From NCBI GenBank assembly GCA_003599425.1, contig QZKC01000052.1, positions 1 to 60,880 on the forward strand: a stretch of 60,880 nt of DNA, given 5' to 3'. The notes below the pieces were generated by a model. That model searched no databases. It was not told where the DNA came from and saw only the letters and a program-made list of their open reading frames with translations. Positions 17,218 through 27,240 of the stretch are shown here, in pieces. The number at the start of each line of letters is the position of its first letter. Position 1 is the stretch's first letter. The stretch comes from Nitrospiraceae bacterium. Lineage in GTDB: Bacteria; Nitrospirota; Thermodesulfovibrionia; UBA6902. The position numbers and the translations under genes were made by a program.

Positions 17218-18615
17218 TTATGTTTCCCCTACCGGCAACTTAACAGTAAACACAGTTCCAGCGCCTTCGTTGCTGTGAAAGAATATCTTTCCGCCATGTG
17301 ATTTCACGATATTATATACGATTGACAGCCCGAGTCCTGTGCCGTTTTCTTTTGTGGTGAAAAAAGGCTCGAAAACCTTTGAACGGATGTCAGGTGATAT
17401 TCCGCTGCCTTTGTCCCAGATCATGACCTCGACAAATCTGTCATCTGTCTTGCCTGAGATTCTTATTTCTCCTCCATCAGGCATTGCCTGCACGGCATTC
17501 AGGATCAGGTTAAGAAATACATGTTCAAGGAGCGCCCGGTCCGCCTTGATCGTTGGGAGTGTATCGATCATGTCCTGCTGAACTGTTATGCCGCTGTTCC
17601 TGATATCAAAAGAGGCGAGTGTCAGGACACGCTCTATGAGCGAGTGTATATTGGTATCCGAGGCCTGGAAGGATTTCTGTTTTATAAATCCGGTAAATCT
17701 CGTGATTATCGTATCGATCTTTTCTATTTCCCTGCTGATGATCTCGGCATCCTCTTTTGTCATATCCGGCTGATCTTTGAAGGCCTGGAAAAGCATCTTG
17801 AGGGTAGTCATGGGATTTTTCAGTTCATGTGCAAGGCCGGACGATATCTGCCCGATCGTCGAGAGCTTTTCCGCTTCAAGAAGATGAGTATAGGTATAGG
17901 CTTCCTCCATCTTCTCGCTGACTCTCTTGAGCTCCATTGAAAGCCTGTTGAAGTTGCGCGCCAGGTATCCTAGCTCATCTCCGTAAGGGACATCCACCCT
18001 TTTCCCGAATTCCCCTCTGCCGAGCACTTTAGTGAACTCTACAAATTTATTCAGGGGCTCAGTGAGGAGGCGGCTGAAAATAAATGAGACGATCACTCCC
18101 AAAAGTGTAACAAGCAATATTATCGGAACAGTTATTTTTCTTACCTCAGCGATGGTCTGCTTCAGATCGTCCTCTCTGATCCCAAGGTGAAGTTCAGCAT
18201 GTGTTCCGGCAAAAATCTTTATCCCGACATCCCTGATATACCCTTTCTCGGTGTCCAGAAGCTGGATGTTTTTAGTAATGTCATGGAGCGGATTCCATGT
18301 AAGGATATCAGGAGGGATCTCATTTTTGAATGTATGCGCAATGAGATTTCCTTCTTCATCCGTGACAAAGATATATTCCACGTCGTTTTCCTTGCCCAGA
18401 ACCTCGGTGAGGTCATTTGTTGCCTGAAAATAATCTTTCCGGATAACATGATCTGCCACCCGGTCTGAAAGATTTCCCGCAATAGAGACCGCCCTTTTTT
18501 CCAGCTCTTCCCTGAAGGCGCTGATAATTACACCTCTTATAGCGAGGAGCGTGAAAAAGACAACGCTTACCGCCATCACTGTCGTAAGGAGAGTTATCCT
18601 GGTACGCAGTTTCAT
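17218..18615 (-). CDS. Membrane sensor histidine kinase (HAMP-HisKA-HATPase)
   Basis: ISSGLAHELKNPMTTLKML, LILNAVQAMPDGG, GSGISP, FTTKENGTGLGLSIV. Confidence 0.94.
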   Translation of the reverse strand: MKLRTRITLLTTVMAVSVVFFTLLAIRGVIISAFREELEKRAVSIAGNLSDRVADHVIRKDYFQATNDLTEVLGKENDVEYIFVTDEEGNLIAHTFKNEIPPDILTWNPLHDITKNIQLLDTEKGYIRDVGIKIFAGTHAELHLGIREDDLKQTIAEVRKITVPIILLVTLLGVIVSFIFSRLLTEPLNKFVEFTKVLGRGEFGKRVDVPYGDELGYLARNFNRLSMELKRVSEKMEEAYTYTHLLEAEKLSTIGQISSGLAHELKNPMTTLKMLFQAFKDQPDMTKEDAEIISREIEKIDTIITRFTGFIKQKSFQASDTNIHSLIERVLTLASFDIRNSGITVQQDMIDTLPTIKADRALLEHVFLNLILNAVQAMPDGGEIRISGKTDDRFVEVMIWDKGSGISPDIRSKVFEPFFTTKENGTGLGLSIVYNIVKSHGGKIFFHSNEGAGTVFTVKLPVGET

Positions 18616-19547
18616 TCTGTCAGCACCCCGTACTTTTTCGCGAGCGTTTTTACCTTGTTCAGTTCCAGTTCGTCAACCTTCGAAAACCCTAACGGCATCT
18701 CTGTCTGGTCCCAGTCAACAAGCATTGTTTTATGTTTCCCTCGAGGATCAAAAGCAAGGAGCGCGGCACGGACCGCCTCAGCGGTCTTACTGTCAACGGA
18801 ACTGCTGTAAGCGATAAGGCTTCCCGGAAATGGCTCCGATATTTTCAGTATTTTTATCTTGCCCTCTGATGCCAGTGTTTTTGCAAGGGTATCCTGAATT
18901 CCCCCTGCGTCGCACTCTCCGTTCAGGACGGTCTTTACTGTTTCGAGATGAGACCCTGTATAAATATACCTAACAAGGTCTTCAAGATGAATACCCTCGT
19001 CCTCAAGCATATTCCTTGGGATCAGATGCCCCTGTGTAGACATCCTTGAACCGAATGCAAAACATTTCCCCTTCAGGTCTTTCAGGCCCTCAATGCTGCT
19101 TCCCGGGGAAGTAAATATTATCGAATTATATGTAGTGTCTCCCTCTTTGTTCACTCCGCTTACAAGGTATCGTATCCCGTACCTGGCCTCGCCAATGAGG
19201 TAGCTGAGCGTTCCGACAGCAGCAAAGTGCGTAACACCTTTGCCAAGGTCTTCAACGGTACTTTCATATTTCTCGGCGAACTTAATGCGGAAATGCCTGC
19301 CAGTGTCTTTTTCAAGATATTGAAGAAGGGGGAGGTATATCCTAACATCTTCTTTGGGCCCGATCCTGAGGTCAAATCCGAACCAGAGGGCATCCTGGGG
19401 CGCATACTCATTTAACTCTGCTTTCTCATTGGTCTTTGTGGTCAGACTAACCTTTTTGGGTGTTTCTTTTTCTACGCAGCCTGATGATACCAGCACAAGC
19501 AGACAGATAAGAAAAGACAATATTTTCACCTTGATTGCTGCACCCAT
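18612..19547 (-). CDS. PhnD-like periplasmic binding lipoprotein
   Basis: Lipobox LVSSGC; GFDLRIGPKEDVRIYLPLLQYLEKDTGRHFRIKFAEKYESTVEDL; ATGA overlap with the kinase gene. Confidence 0.85.
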   Translation of the reverse strand: MGAAIKVKILSFLICLLVLVSSGCVEKETPKKVSLTTKTNEKAELNEYAPQDALWFGFDLRIGPKEDVRIYLPLLQYLEKDTGRHFRIKFAEKYESTVEDLGKGVTHFAAVGTLSYLIGEARYGIRYLVSGVNKEGDTTYNSIIFTSPGSSIEGLKDLKGKCFAFGSRMSTQGHLIPRNMLEDEGIHLEDLVRYIYTGSHLETVKTVLNGECDAGGIQDTLAKTLASEGKIKILKISEPFPGSLIAYSSSVDSKTAEAVRAALLAFDPRGKHKTMLVDWDQTEMPLGFSKVDELELNKVKTLAKKYGVLTE

Positions 19548-19608
19548 GAAAATTATTTTAACTTTTATAAAAAAAATTAGCCCAGACAGTTAAACTGCTT
19601 GTTCCTCT

Positions 19609-19640
19609 GTCATTGCGAGAACCGAAATGAAATGGTTTAG
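19609..19640 (+). repeat. Partial (half) copy of the TCATTGCGAG-type palindromic element
   Basis: CTCTGTCATTGCGAGAACCGAAATGAA resembles the left arm of the element at 53338-53407; right arm not seen. Confidence 0.4.
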
Positions 19641-19755
19641 GGATGAACCTAAGCTGAACCCTTAAGTTATTTGCGGGCTTGCCCGATATAAATAAAAAAA
19701 CATATACATAACGTATGCGTTATTAGGCGAGATCCTGGCTCATCATAACAGGCCT

Positions 19756-22023
19756 ATGACAAAGGAAAAATTAATAAAAAACATCTTTCTTGTTTCTGTT
19801 GCAATCGCAATTATTTTTCCGCTGACCAATATCTATATCATTTTTCCTGCGTTCACAAAACTTCTTATAACGAACACGGAACATGAAGCTGAGCGCGTGG
19901 GCTCTCACCTTGCGAGCATGATCCTGAAACATGACCATGAGCTGACCCGCGAGAGTGTATCAGAACATTTTTCAGGCGGAAAATCCGATGTTGTTCTGAA
20001 AGATTTCCACCTCTTGAAACTGAAAATATTCTCCCCTTCAGGACAGATCATTCACTCCTCTGACCAGTCTGAGACAGGGGAAATGAACACAAACCATTAC
20101 TTTAATGAAATCGTGGCAGGGGGAAAGCCATACACAAATGTTGTGAAAAAGGGCACTCAATCCCTTGAAGGGGAAACCGTGACTGCTGATATTGTCGAAA
20201 CATATGTCCCTGTAATGCGCAATGGACAGTTCGCCGGCGCCTTTGAGATCTACTATGACATAACCGGGAGGAGCCAGATTCTTAACTCCCTGGTGTTACG
20301 TTCTTCTTTTATTCCACTTGGGATTATGATGTGTTTCCTGGTCGTCATTATCATTATCCTGTTTAAGGGCAACAAAGCTCTCGATGATGATAAAGCATAT
20401 ATTTTGCCTAAGCGGTATCTGTCGCCTTACTATTCATTTTTGCTGCTTACGGTATCGATATTTATAGCGGAAACGATCATTATGCTGCTCATTGCAGCGT
20501 TCCCTTCACTTTCCCAGTGGAACATGGCCATCCTCGATGCTGTACTGCTGGTTATCATAATTTCTCCCACAATTTATTTTTTCCTGATGAGACCCCTGCT
20601 GGCACATATTGCTGAACGCCAAAAAACTGAAGAGCGCATCAAGGAAATAGCCTTTTATGATGAAGTGACAAAATTGCCGAACCGTAATCTGTTTCAGGAC
20701 CGGCTGAAAAAAGCTATTGAACATGCCGGGCGCTACAAAAGATGCATGACGGTGATCTCTCTCGATATAGACAATTTCAAGAGGATCAATGACACCTTCG
20801 AACACAAAGTGGGGGATCTGCTCCTCAGAGAAGTGGCTGAACGGCTGAACAGGTGTGTGCGGGCCTCTGACTCCATCTCACGACCTGGTGAAGACAGCGC
20901 CGTCGGTACGGTTGCCCGCATTGGAGGCGATGAATTCATTGTGCTGCTGTCAGAGATCAGTTCTGCCCTGGACGCATCGAGGGTTGCTCAGCGTATCCTT
21001 GACGCCATTTCCAGCCCGTTTCAGCTTGCCGGACACGATATTTTCATCACAGCGAGCACAGGCATTGCGCTGTATCCTCAAAATGGTGAAGACCTTGACA
21101 GCCTTCTTAAGAATGCGGATACAGCCATGCATCATGCAAAAGATCTCGGCAGGAATAATTATCAGTTTCATGAAGATGCCATGAATGTTTTATCCCTGAA
21201 GCGCCTCACCATTGAGAATGAACTGAGAAAGGCGGTGGAACGGGACGAGTTTCTCCTTTACTATCAACCGCAGATCGATATGGTCATGGGCAGGGTGATC
21301 GGCTTTGAGGCGCTTATCAGATGGGACCATCCCGTAAAGGGACTTATTCCCCCGGGTGAGTTTATCCCTGTTGCTGAAGAAAGCGGCCTCATATCGCTGA
21401 TAGATAAGTGGGTGCTGAAAAATGTGTGCTGGCAGCTTAAACACTGGGAGGCGTCGGGCATTGACACACTCAGGGTCTCATTGAACCTTTCTGCGCAGCA
21501 GTTCATGAACAGGGATCTGCCGGATATGGTATCACGCTCGGTTGATATGTTCTCAGTTGATCCGCGCAAACTGGAATTTGAGATCACGGAGGGGGTGCTT
21601 ATGCAGAATGCCGAAATGGCCACGGGGATACTGAAGTCCCTGAAGGATATGGGCATCCGGCTGGCAATGGATGATTTCGGCACAGGGTACTCCTCCTTCA
21701 GTTATCTGAAGCGGCTGCCTCTTGACATCATCAAGATAGACCGTTCGTTCATTAATGATGTCCCCGGCGACCCTGATGATGCAGCTATAGTTACGGCCAT
21801 AATCGCGATGGCAAAAAACCTGAGACTCGATATTGTTGCCGAAGGAGTAGAAAAGATAGAGCAAAAAAAGTTTCTGGTGGAACACGGGTGCATGACTGCG
21901 CAGGGGTATCTGTTCAGTGTCCCTTTGTCTGCCGAAAAAGCTTCTTTGCTGCTTCAGGAGAATGCTGTGTTCTGGCATCATGGCCATGGATTTAAGGCAG
22001 GGTGCGGCTCAATGAGTCCGTAA
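19756..22023 (+). CDS. Membrane sensor GGDEF-EAL protein
   Basis: Two TM regions around an extracytoplasmic domain; RIGGDEFIVLL; FEALIRWDHP; DDFGTGYSS; KIDRSFI. Confidence 0.93.
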   Translation: MTKEKLIKNIFLVSVAIAIIFPLTNIYIIFPAFTKLLITNTEHEAERVGSHLASMILKHDHELTRESVSEHFSGGKSDVVLKDFHLLKLKIFSPSGQIIHSSDQSETGEMNTNHYFNEIVAGGKPYTNVVKKGTQSLEGETVTADIVETYVPVMRNGQFAGAFEIYYDITGRSQILNSLVLRSSFIPLGIMMCFLVVIIIILFKGNKALDDDKAYILPKRYLSPYYSFLLLTVSIFIAETIIMLLIAAFPSLSQWNMAILDAVLLVIIISPTIYFFLMRPLLAHIAERQKTEERIKEIAFYDEVTKLPNRNLFQDRLKKAIEHAGRYKRCMTVISLDIDNFKRINDTFEHKVGDLLLREVAERLNRCVRASDSISRPGEDSAVGTVARIGGDEFIVLLSEISSALDASRVAQRILDAISSPFQLAGHDIFITASTGIALYPQNGEDLDSLLKNADTAMHHAKDLGRNNYQFHEDAMNVLSLKRLTIENELRKAVERDEFLLYYQPQIDMVMGRVIGFEALIRWDHPVKGLIPPGEFIPVAEESGLISLIDKWVLKNVCWQLKHWEASGIDTLRVSLNLSAQQFMNRDLPDMVSRSVDMFSVDPRKLEFEITEGVLMQNAEMATGILKSLKDMGIRLAMDDFGTGYSSFSYLKRLPLDIIKIDRSFINDVPGDPDDAAIVTAIIAMAKNLRLDIVAEGVEKIEQKKFLVEHGCMTAQGYLFSVPLSAEKASLLLQENAVFWHHGHGFKAGCGSMSP

Positions 22024-22136
22024 TATTTCACTTCCGCAGAGCACTATTTAAGAAATTTATTTTAGATACCGATAGATATACATGTAAATTGCCCTTGGAG
22101 AGGTAAAATATTTTTTCAGCAGAAAGGATTAAGTTT

Positions 22137-23567
22137 ATGCCGAAAGATAAGAACCTGAAAATCATGCTTTTCATCTCTTTAGCGATAACACTGCTCGTGC
22201 CGGCTGTCAATTATCACTTTATATATCCGTCTTTTACCAAAATGATACTTGATAATACGGAGGAGGAGGCAGAGCGCGCGGCACGTCATCTTCAGACAAT
22301 GATCATCCCTGACACCATAGACCTCAAGAGAGAATCCCTTGTGAAAGACTTGCCTGATAAAGTGGACCAGGCAAAAAAAGATCTTTCCTTCATAAAACTT
22401 AAGCTGTTTTCAAGGGAAGGAGAGATCATCTACTCAACCGATTCTAAGGATATCAGGGAAATAAATAAACATGATTATTTTCATCAAGTCGTTGCCAGGG
22501 GGGCAAAGTATACAAAAGTTGTTAAAAAGGACACCAAATCTCTCGAAGGAAAAATAGTAAAAGCGGATGTGGTAGAGACATACATCCCCATCATGAGAAA
22601 CGGAAATTTCGTCGGGGCGTTTGAGATCTATTACGACATTACCCTCAGGTACGAGAAATTGATCAGCGCTGTTTTTAACTTTTCACTCCCCCCCCTGATC
22701 ATGATGCTCGGTTTTTTTTCCTTTATCGCCATGATGATATTCAGGCTGGACAAAAACATCCTGTACCGCAAACGTGCTGAGACAGAGGCGGTGCTCTATG
22801 CTGAAAAACTTAAAAAGAGCAATCGCGAGCTGGAAGAATTTGCCTATATCGCATCACACGACCTGCAGGAACCGCTCAGAAAGATCATGTCGTTCGGAGA
22901 CCGCCTGAAAGAAAAATACTCCGGGGCGTTTGACGAAAAAGGCCTCGATTATCTTGAGCGGATGCAGAGCGCAGCATTCAGGATGCGGAACCTTATTCAG
23001 GGGCTGCTGATGTTCTCCCGCGTTACATCAAAGGCACAGCCTTTTGTCCCTGTAAACCTTTCTGCAGTTGCTCAGGAAGTTTTGTCTGATATGGAAATCC
23101 GTATCCAGGAGTCAAAGGGACGCATAGAAGTCGAGCATCTTCCGGTTGTCAATGCAGACCCGATGCAGATGCGGCAGTTGATGCAGAACCTTATCAGTAA
23201 TGCTCTGAAATTCACCAAGGAGGGAGAAGCTCCTGTTGTAAAGGTCTCCGGCGCTCCGGTAACCGGGCAGGAGAGGACGCAGGACAATGAATTGTATCAA
23301 ATCACGATTGAGGACAATGGTATCGGGTTTGATGAAAAATATGCTGACCGCATCTTCGGGATGTTCCAGAGACTGCACGGAAGGAAGGAATATGAGGGGA
23401 CCGGCATCGGACTGACCGTCTGCAAGAAGATCGTTGAACGGCATGGAGGAAGCATTGCTGCAAAGAGTGTTCCAGGAGCGGGAACAAAGTTTATCATCAC
23501 CCTTCCGGCAAAGCAGTCCGGAAATGACGGCGCAGAGGCAGCGGCGGATAAAGCCATCATATTGTGA
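22137..23567 (+). CDS. Membrane sensor histidine kinase
   Basis: N-terminus homologous to the 19756 product; EEFAYIASHDLQEPLRKIMSFGDRL; HATPase NLISNALKFT, EGTGIGLTVCKKIV. Confidence 0.93.
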   Translation: MPKDKNLKIMLFISLAITLLVPAVNYHFIYPSFTKMILDNTEEEAERAARHLQTMIIPDTIDLKRESLVKDLPDKVDQAKKDLSFIKLKLFSREGEIIYSTDSKDIREINKHDYFHQVVARGAKYTKVVKKDTKSLEGKIVKADVVETYIPIMRNGNFVGAFEIYYDITLRYEKLISAVFNFSLPPLIMMLGFFSFIAMMIFRLDKNILYRKRAETEAVLYAEKLKKSNRELEEFAYIASHDLQEPLRKIMSFGDRLKEKYSGAFDEKGLDYLERMQSAAFRMRNLIQGLLMFSRVTSKAQPFVPVNLSAVAQEVLSDMEIRIQESKGRIEVEHLPVVNADPMQMRQLMQNLISNALKFTKEGEAPVVKVSGAPVTGQERTQDNELYQITIEDNGIGFDEKYADRIFGMFQRLHGRKEYEGTGIGLTVCKKIVERHGGSIAAKSVPGAGTKFIITLPAKQSGNDGAEAAADKAIIL

Positions 23568-23568
23568 G

Positions 23569-25356
23569 ATGAGCAGGAAAACAATAAAAATATTACTTGT
23601 CGACGACGATGAAGATGATTATATAATGACCCGGGACCTCCTTTCTGAAATTGACGGGACGACATATGATCTGCAATGGACGACAAACTTTGACGGTGCA
23701 GTCACGCTTATTGAGCAAAGAGAGCATGACGTATATCTTTTTGATTATCGTCTCGGAGAACGCACGGGACTTGAGCTTTTACGCGCAGCCATTGAAAAAG
23801 GCTGCAGGGCCCCGATCATAATATTAACGGGGCAGGGCGACAAGGAACTGGACATGCTCGCGATGAGGTCTGGTGCGGCAGATTATCTGGTGAAGGGACA
23901 GATCAATGCCCCACTGATAGAGAGGTCTATCAGATATGCGATTGAACGCAAACGGTCTGAAGAGGATATCTACCGGATGGCATATTACGATGTCCTGACC
24001 AGTCTTCCCAACCGGCTGTTGTTCAGGGATCGTTTGTCACAGGCCATGGGTCTTGCGGAGAGACATGACAGGAAGGTGGCAGTATTATTTATAGATCTCG
24101 ATAATTTCAAGCGCATTAATGATACCTTTGGCCACCATATGGGGGACCAGTTGCTGAAGAACATTGCGGAGCGTTTGAAAAACTGCATGAGAAAATGCGA
24201 TTCACTGTCACGGCAGCATCCTGATAGTGCGGTTGATACGGTTGCCCGGCTTGGCGGCGATGAGTTCACCATCCTGCTGTCGGAAATCGGGCATGGCGAG
24301 GACGCGGCCAAGGTAGCGCAGCGGATCATTGAGACCCTGGCACAGCAATTTACGCTGAATGCATATGAAATATTCATCAGCGCGAGCATCGGGATTGCCA
24401 TATATCCGCATGACGGAAATGATATTGATACCCTTTTAAAGAACGCAGATGCTGCGATGTACCATGCAAAATCGGAAGGCAAGAACAATTACCAGTATTA
24501 CAGGCAGTCCATGAATGCCTCTGCCTTTGAAAGGCTGACTATAGAGAACAAACTGCGCAAGGCAGTGGACAGGAACGAATTTGTCCTTCATTACCAGCCA
24601 CAGATCGAAGTCAGGACCGGCAAGATAGTCGGACTGGAAGCACTTATACGGTGGCAGCAGGATGACAAACTGATAGAACCCGCAGAATTCATTCCGATAG
24701 CAGAAGAGACGTGTTTGATCATTCCCATGAGTGAATGGGTGCTGCATACAGCGGCGACACAGATAAAAGCATGGCAGGCAGCTGGGTTTCACAATATCCC
24801 TGTTTCGGTCAATATTTCAAGCCAGCAGTTTCAGCATAAAAAATTTATAGGTTCATTACACGGAGTTATAAAAGATACAGGCATCAGATCCAGGGATATG
24901 ATATTGGAAATAACAGAGAGCACCATAATGCGGAATACCGACATAGTATTTCATACGCTGTATGAATTATCCAAGATAGGATTGCGGCTTTCGATCGATG
25001 ATTTCGGCACCGGGTATTCATCGCTGAGCTACCTGAAGCGTTTCCCTCTGCATGCCATAAAGATTGACCGCTCGTTCATAAAGGAGATCAGCACCAGCCC
25101 TGATGACGCGGCCATATCAAAGGCCATTATCTCCATGGCGCACAGTCTGAAGATCAGGGTTGTAGCCGAAGGAGTCGAGACAAAGCATCAGCTTGCGTTC
25201 CTGTCCGAACAGGGATGCGATGAAGCGCAAGGTTTTCTGTTCAGCCGTCCCTTGCCGGCTGAGGATATCGAGAAACTTTTAGCGATGGATAAAAATACTG
25301 AGGGCAGTATATTCCCGATCCTGCACAGGGGCTATGGTATTGTGCAGAGAAGATAA
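23569..25356 (+). CDS. Response regulator with GGDEF-EAL output
   Basis: Start ATG 23569 (MSRKTIKILLVDDDEDDY) rather than tracked 23434; RLGGDEFTILL; LEALIRW; DDFGTGYSS. Confidence 0.93.
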   Translation: MSRKTIKILLVDDDEDDYIMTRDLLSEIDGTTYDLQWTTNFDGAVTLIEQREHDVYLFDYRLGERTGLELLRAAIEKGCRAPIIILTGQGDKELDMLAMRSGAADYLVKGQINAPLIERSIRYAIERKRSEEDIYRMAYYDVLTSLPNRLLFRDRLSQAMGLAERHDRKVAVLFIDLDNFKRINDTFGHHMGDQLLKNIAERLKNCMRKCDSLSRQHPDSAVDTVARLGGDEFTILLSEIGHGEDAAKVAQRIIETLAQQFTLNAYEIFISASIGIAIYPHDGNDIDTLLKNADAAMYHAKSEGKNNYQYYRQSMNASAFERLTIENKLRKAVDRNEFVLHYQPQIEVRTGKIVGLEALIRWQQDDKLIEPAEFIPIAEETCLIIPMSEWVLHTAATQIKAWQAAGFHNIPVSVNISSQQFQHKKFIGSLHGVIKDTGIRSRDMILEITESTIMRNTDIVFHTLYELSKIGLRLSIDDFGTGYSSLSYLKRFPLHAIKIDRSFIKEISTSPDDAAISKAIISMAHSLKIRVVAEGVETKHQLAFLSEQGCDEAQGFLFSRPLPAEDIEKLLAMDKNTEGSIFPILHRGYGIVQRR

Positions 25357-25365
25357 AAGAAAAAA

Positions 25366-25438
25366 AGCGATCAGCGGTAAGCGGGGGAGAGTCCATTTTT
25401 TGATCTGATCGCTGAAAGTTGATAACCGACAGCTTATT
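25366..25438. repeat. Imperfect palindromic repeat, AGCGATCAGCGGTAAGC family, copy A
   Basis: AAAAAGCGATCAGCGGTAAGC paired with CTGATCGCTGAAAGTTGATAACCGACAGCTTA. Confidence 0.5.
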
Positions 25439-25513
25439 GTTCTGCAGGCTGTCATTTGTGTGCGTAATAAATATTGAAAAAATTGTAAACAATTTAAAGG
25501 AAGGGGAATAACC

Positions 25514-25978
25514 ATGAACGAAGATTTTAAATCTATAACAATTCTGATGGCAGATGATGATGAGGATGACCGCATGATGGCTGAGGAGGCTTTAAAAGAG
25601 GCAAAGCTGCTGAACCCGATCCGGTTCGTCAATGACGGTGAGGAATTGCTTGATTACCTGTACCGGCGGGGTGAATATTCCAACGGCGCTGATGTGCCGC
25701 GGCCGGGCTTGATCCTGCTTGATCTTAATATGCCGAGAAAAGACGGGCGTGAGGCTCTTAAGGAAATCAAGGCAGACCCGGAACTGCGGCAAATACCTAT
25801 TGTTGTGCTGACAACGTCGATAGCTGAGGAGGATATCTATCGGACATACAATCTCGGCGTGAACTCGTATATAACAAAACCAGTTGCATTTGAAGGGTTG
25901 GTGGAAGTGATGAAAAGCCTCGCCAACTACTGGTTCAATATTGTCAGGCTTCCAGTGAGCGGGGGAGGAGCATCCTAA
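25514..25978 (+). CDS. Single-domain response regulator, Rcp1-like
   Basis: ILMADDDEDDRMMAEEALKEA...GLILLDLNMPRKDGREALKEIK...PIVVLTTS...YITKPVAFEGL. Confidence 0.93.
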   Translation: MNEDFKSITILMADDDEDDRMMAEEALKEAKLLNPIRFVNDGEELLDYLYRRGEYSNGADVPRPGLILLDLNMPRKDGREALKEIKADPELRQIPIVVLTTSIAEEDIYRTYNLGVNSYITKPVAFEGLVEVMKSLANYWFNIVRLPVSGGGAS

Positions 25979-27237
25979 AGCCTTGTAATCTTGACCTTCT
26001 CCACTTTCTTGCCATCCATTTCGAGGATGAGGAATCTCAGCCCGTGGTATCTTAACTGCTCCCCGACTTTCGGGAGACGGCCGAACAACCCGAAGAGAAA
26101 ACCGCCGATCGTGTGAAATTCTTCCGTGTCGAGTTTGATACCGACAAGCTCGTTGATCTCATCCATTCCCGTATAGCCTGAAACAACGAAAGTCCTTTCG
26201 TCGACAACCTCAACTTCTTTTTCTGACTCCATCGCTTCAAATTCGTCCTGCAGCCCGCCAACTATCTCTTCCATGATATCTTCGAGGGTTATGAGGCCCG
26301 CGGTCCCTCCGTGTTCATCCAGGACGATGGCGATCTGGAACTTGTTCTTCTGCATTTCATCAAGCAGCGCTGTGACCATCTTGCTTTCCGGTATGTAATA
26401 CGCGTCCCGGATGAAATTTTTTATCGGGGTATTAGGAGTTATTTCTTCTTTCGACATCTTCCGCAAAATGTCCTTGACGTATAATACCCCGATTATGTTA
26501 TCCACGTTTTCCATGATGACCGGATAACGCGAGTAGCCCTCTTCAGAGACAAGGGAGAGAACATCAGCAACTATCGCTTCTTCCGGAACTGCTACGATCT
26601 CGGTTCTTGGCACCATGGCCTCGGTAACCTTCTTGTCTCCAAAGGCGAACACATTATGGAGCATCTCTTTTTCTTCCTTCTCGAGGGCGCCCTCTTCTTC
26701 ACCTATTTTAATCATGGACTTCATTTCTTCTTCCGTCAAAAACTGCGGGGCTGGTTTAATGTCTCCTCCGAAAAGACGGATGATACCGTTTGATAATTTA
26801 TTAAATATCCAGACAAAAGGAGATATCAGTTTTATATACATTTGCATTGGCCGTGCCATTAACAGGGAGAGGCCTTCAGCATATGTAACGGCAAAGGTCT
26901 TCGGTGTCAGTTCGCCGAACACTACGGTAAGGAAAGTCATCACGATGGTGGCTATGACAATGCCTTTATCCTCGCCGAAATAATCGATGGCGATGACTGT
27001 CCCCATGGAAGTCGCAAGGACGGTGAAAAGGTTGCCGGAAAGGATCACGGCGCTGAAGAGCCGGTCATGCTGGTCGCGGATCTTCTGGACAATTTCGGCG
27101 CGGCTGACGCCTTTTTCGATGAGATGGCGGAGCCTGATACGGTTCACAGAGATAAAAGCCACTTCTGAACCGGAAAGCAGCGCAATAAAGACCAGGCAGA
27201 CGATTATGATTATGAAGCTGTAAGGGTCAGGGTCCAT
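25975..27237 (-). CDS. HlyC/CorC (CNNM/DUF21-CBS) family transporter
   Basis: DUF21 TMs; MVPRTEIVAVPEEA; CBS FQIAIVLDEHGGTAGLITLEDIMEEIVG; CorC_HlyC C-terminus. Confidence 0.94.
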   Translation of the reverse strand: MDPDPYSFIIIIVCLVFIALLSGSEVAFISVNRIRLRHLIEKGVSRAEIVQKIRDQHDRLFSAVILSGNLFTVLATSMGTVIAIDYFGEDKGIVIATIVMTFLTVVFGELTPKTFAVTYAEGLSLLMARPMQMYIKLISPFVWIFNKLSNGIIRLFGGDIKPAPQFLTEEEMKSMIKIGEEEGALEKEEKEMLHNVFAFGDKKVTEAMVPRTEIVAVPEEAIVADVLSLVSEEGYSRYPVIMENVDNIIGVLYVKDILRKMSKEEITPNTPIKNFIRDAYYIPESKMVTALLDEMQKNKFQIAIVLDEHGGTAGLITLEDIMEEIVGGLQDEFEAMESEKEVEVVDERTFVVSGYTGMDEINELVGIKLDTEEFHTIGGFLFGLFGRLPKVGEQLRYHGLRFLILEMDGKKVEKVKITRL

Positions 27238-27240
27238 GTA

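Noticed and set aside
19708-19723. ATAACGTATGCGTTAT near-palindrome upstream of the sensor GGDEF-EAL gene
   Set aside because: Short and imperfect; no second copy seen and no regulator family to assign it to.
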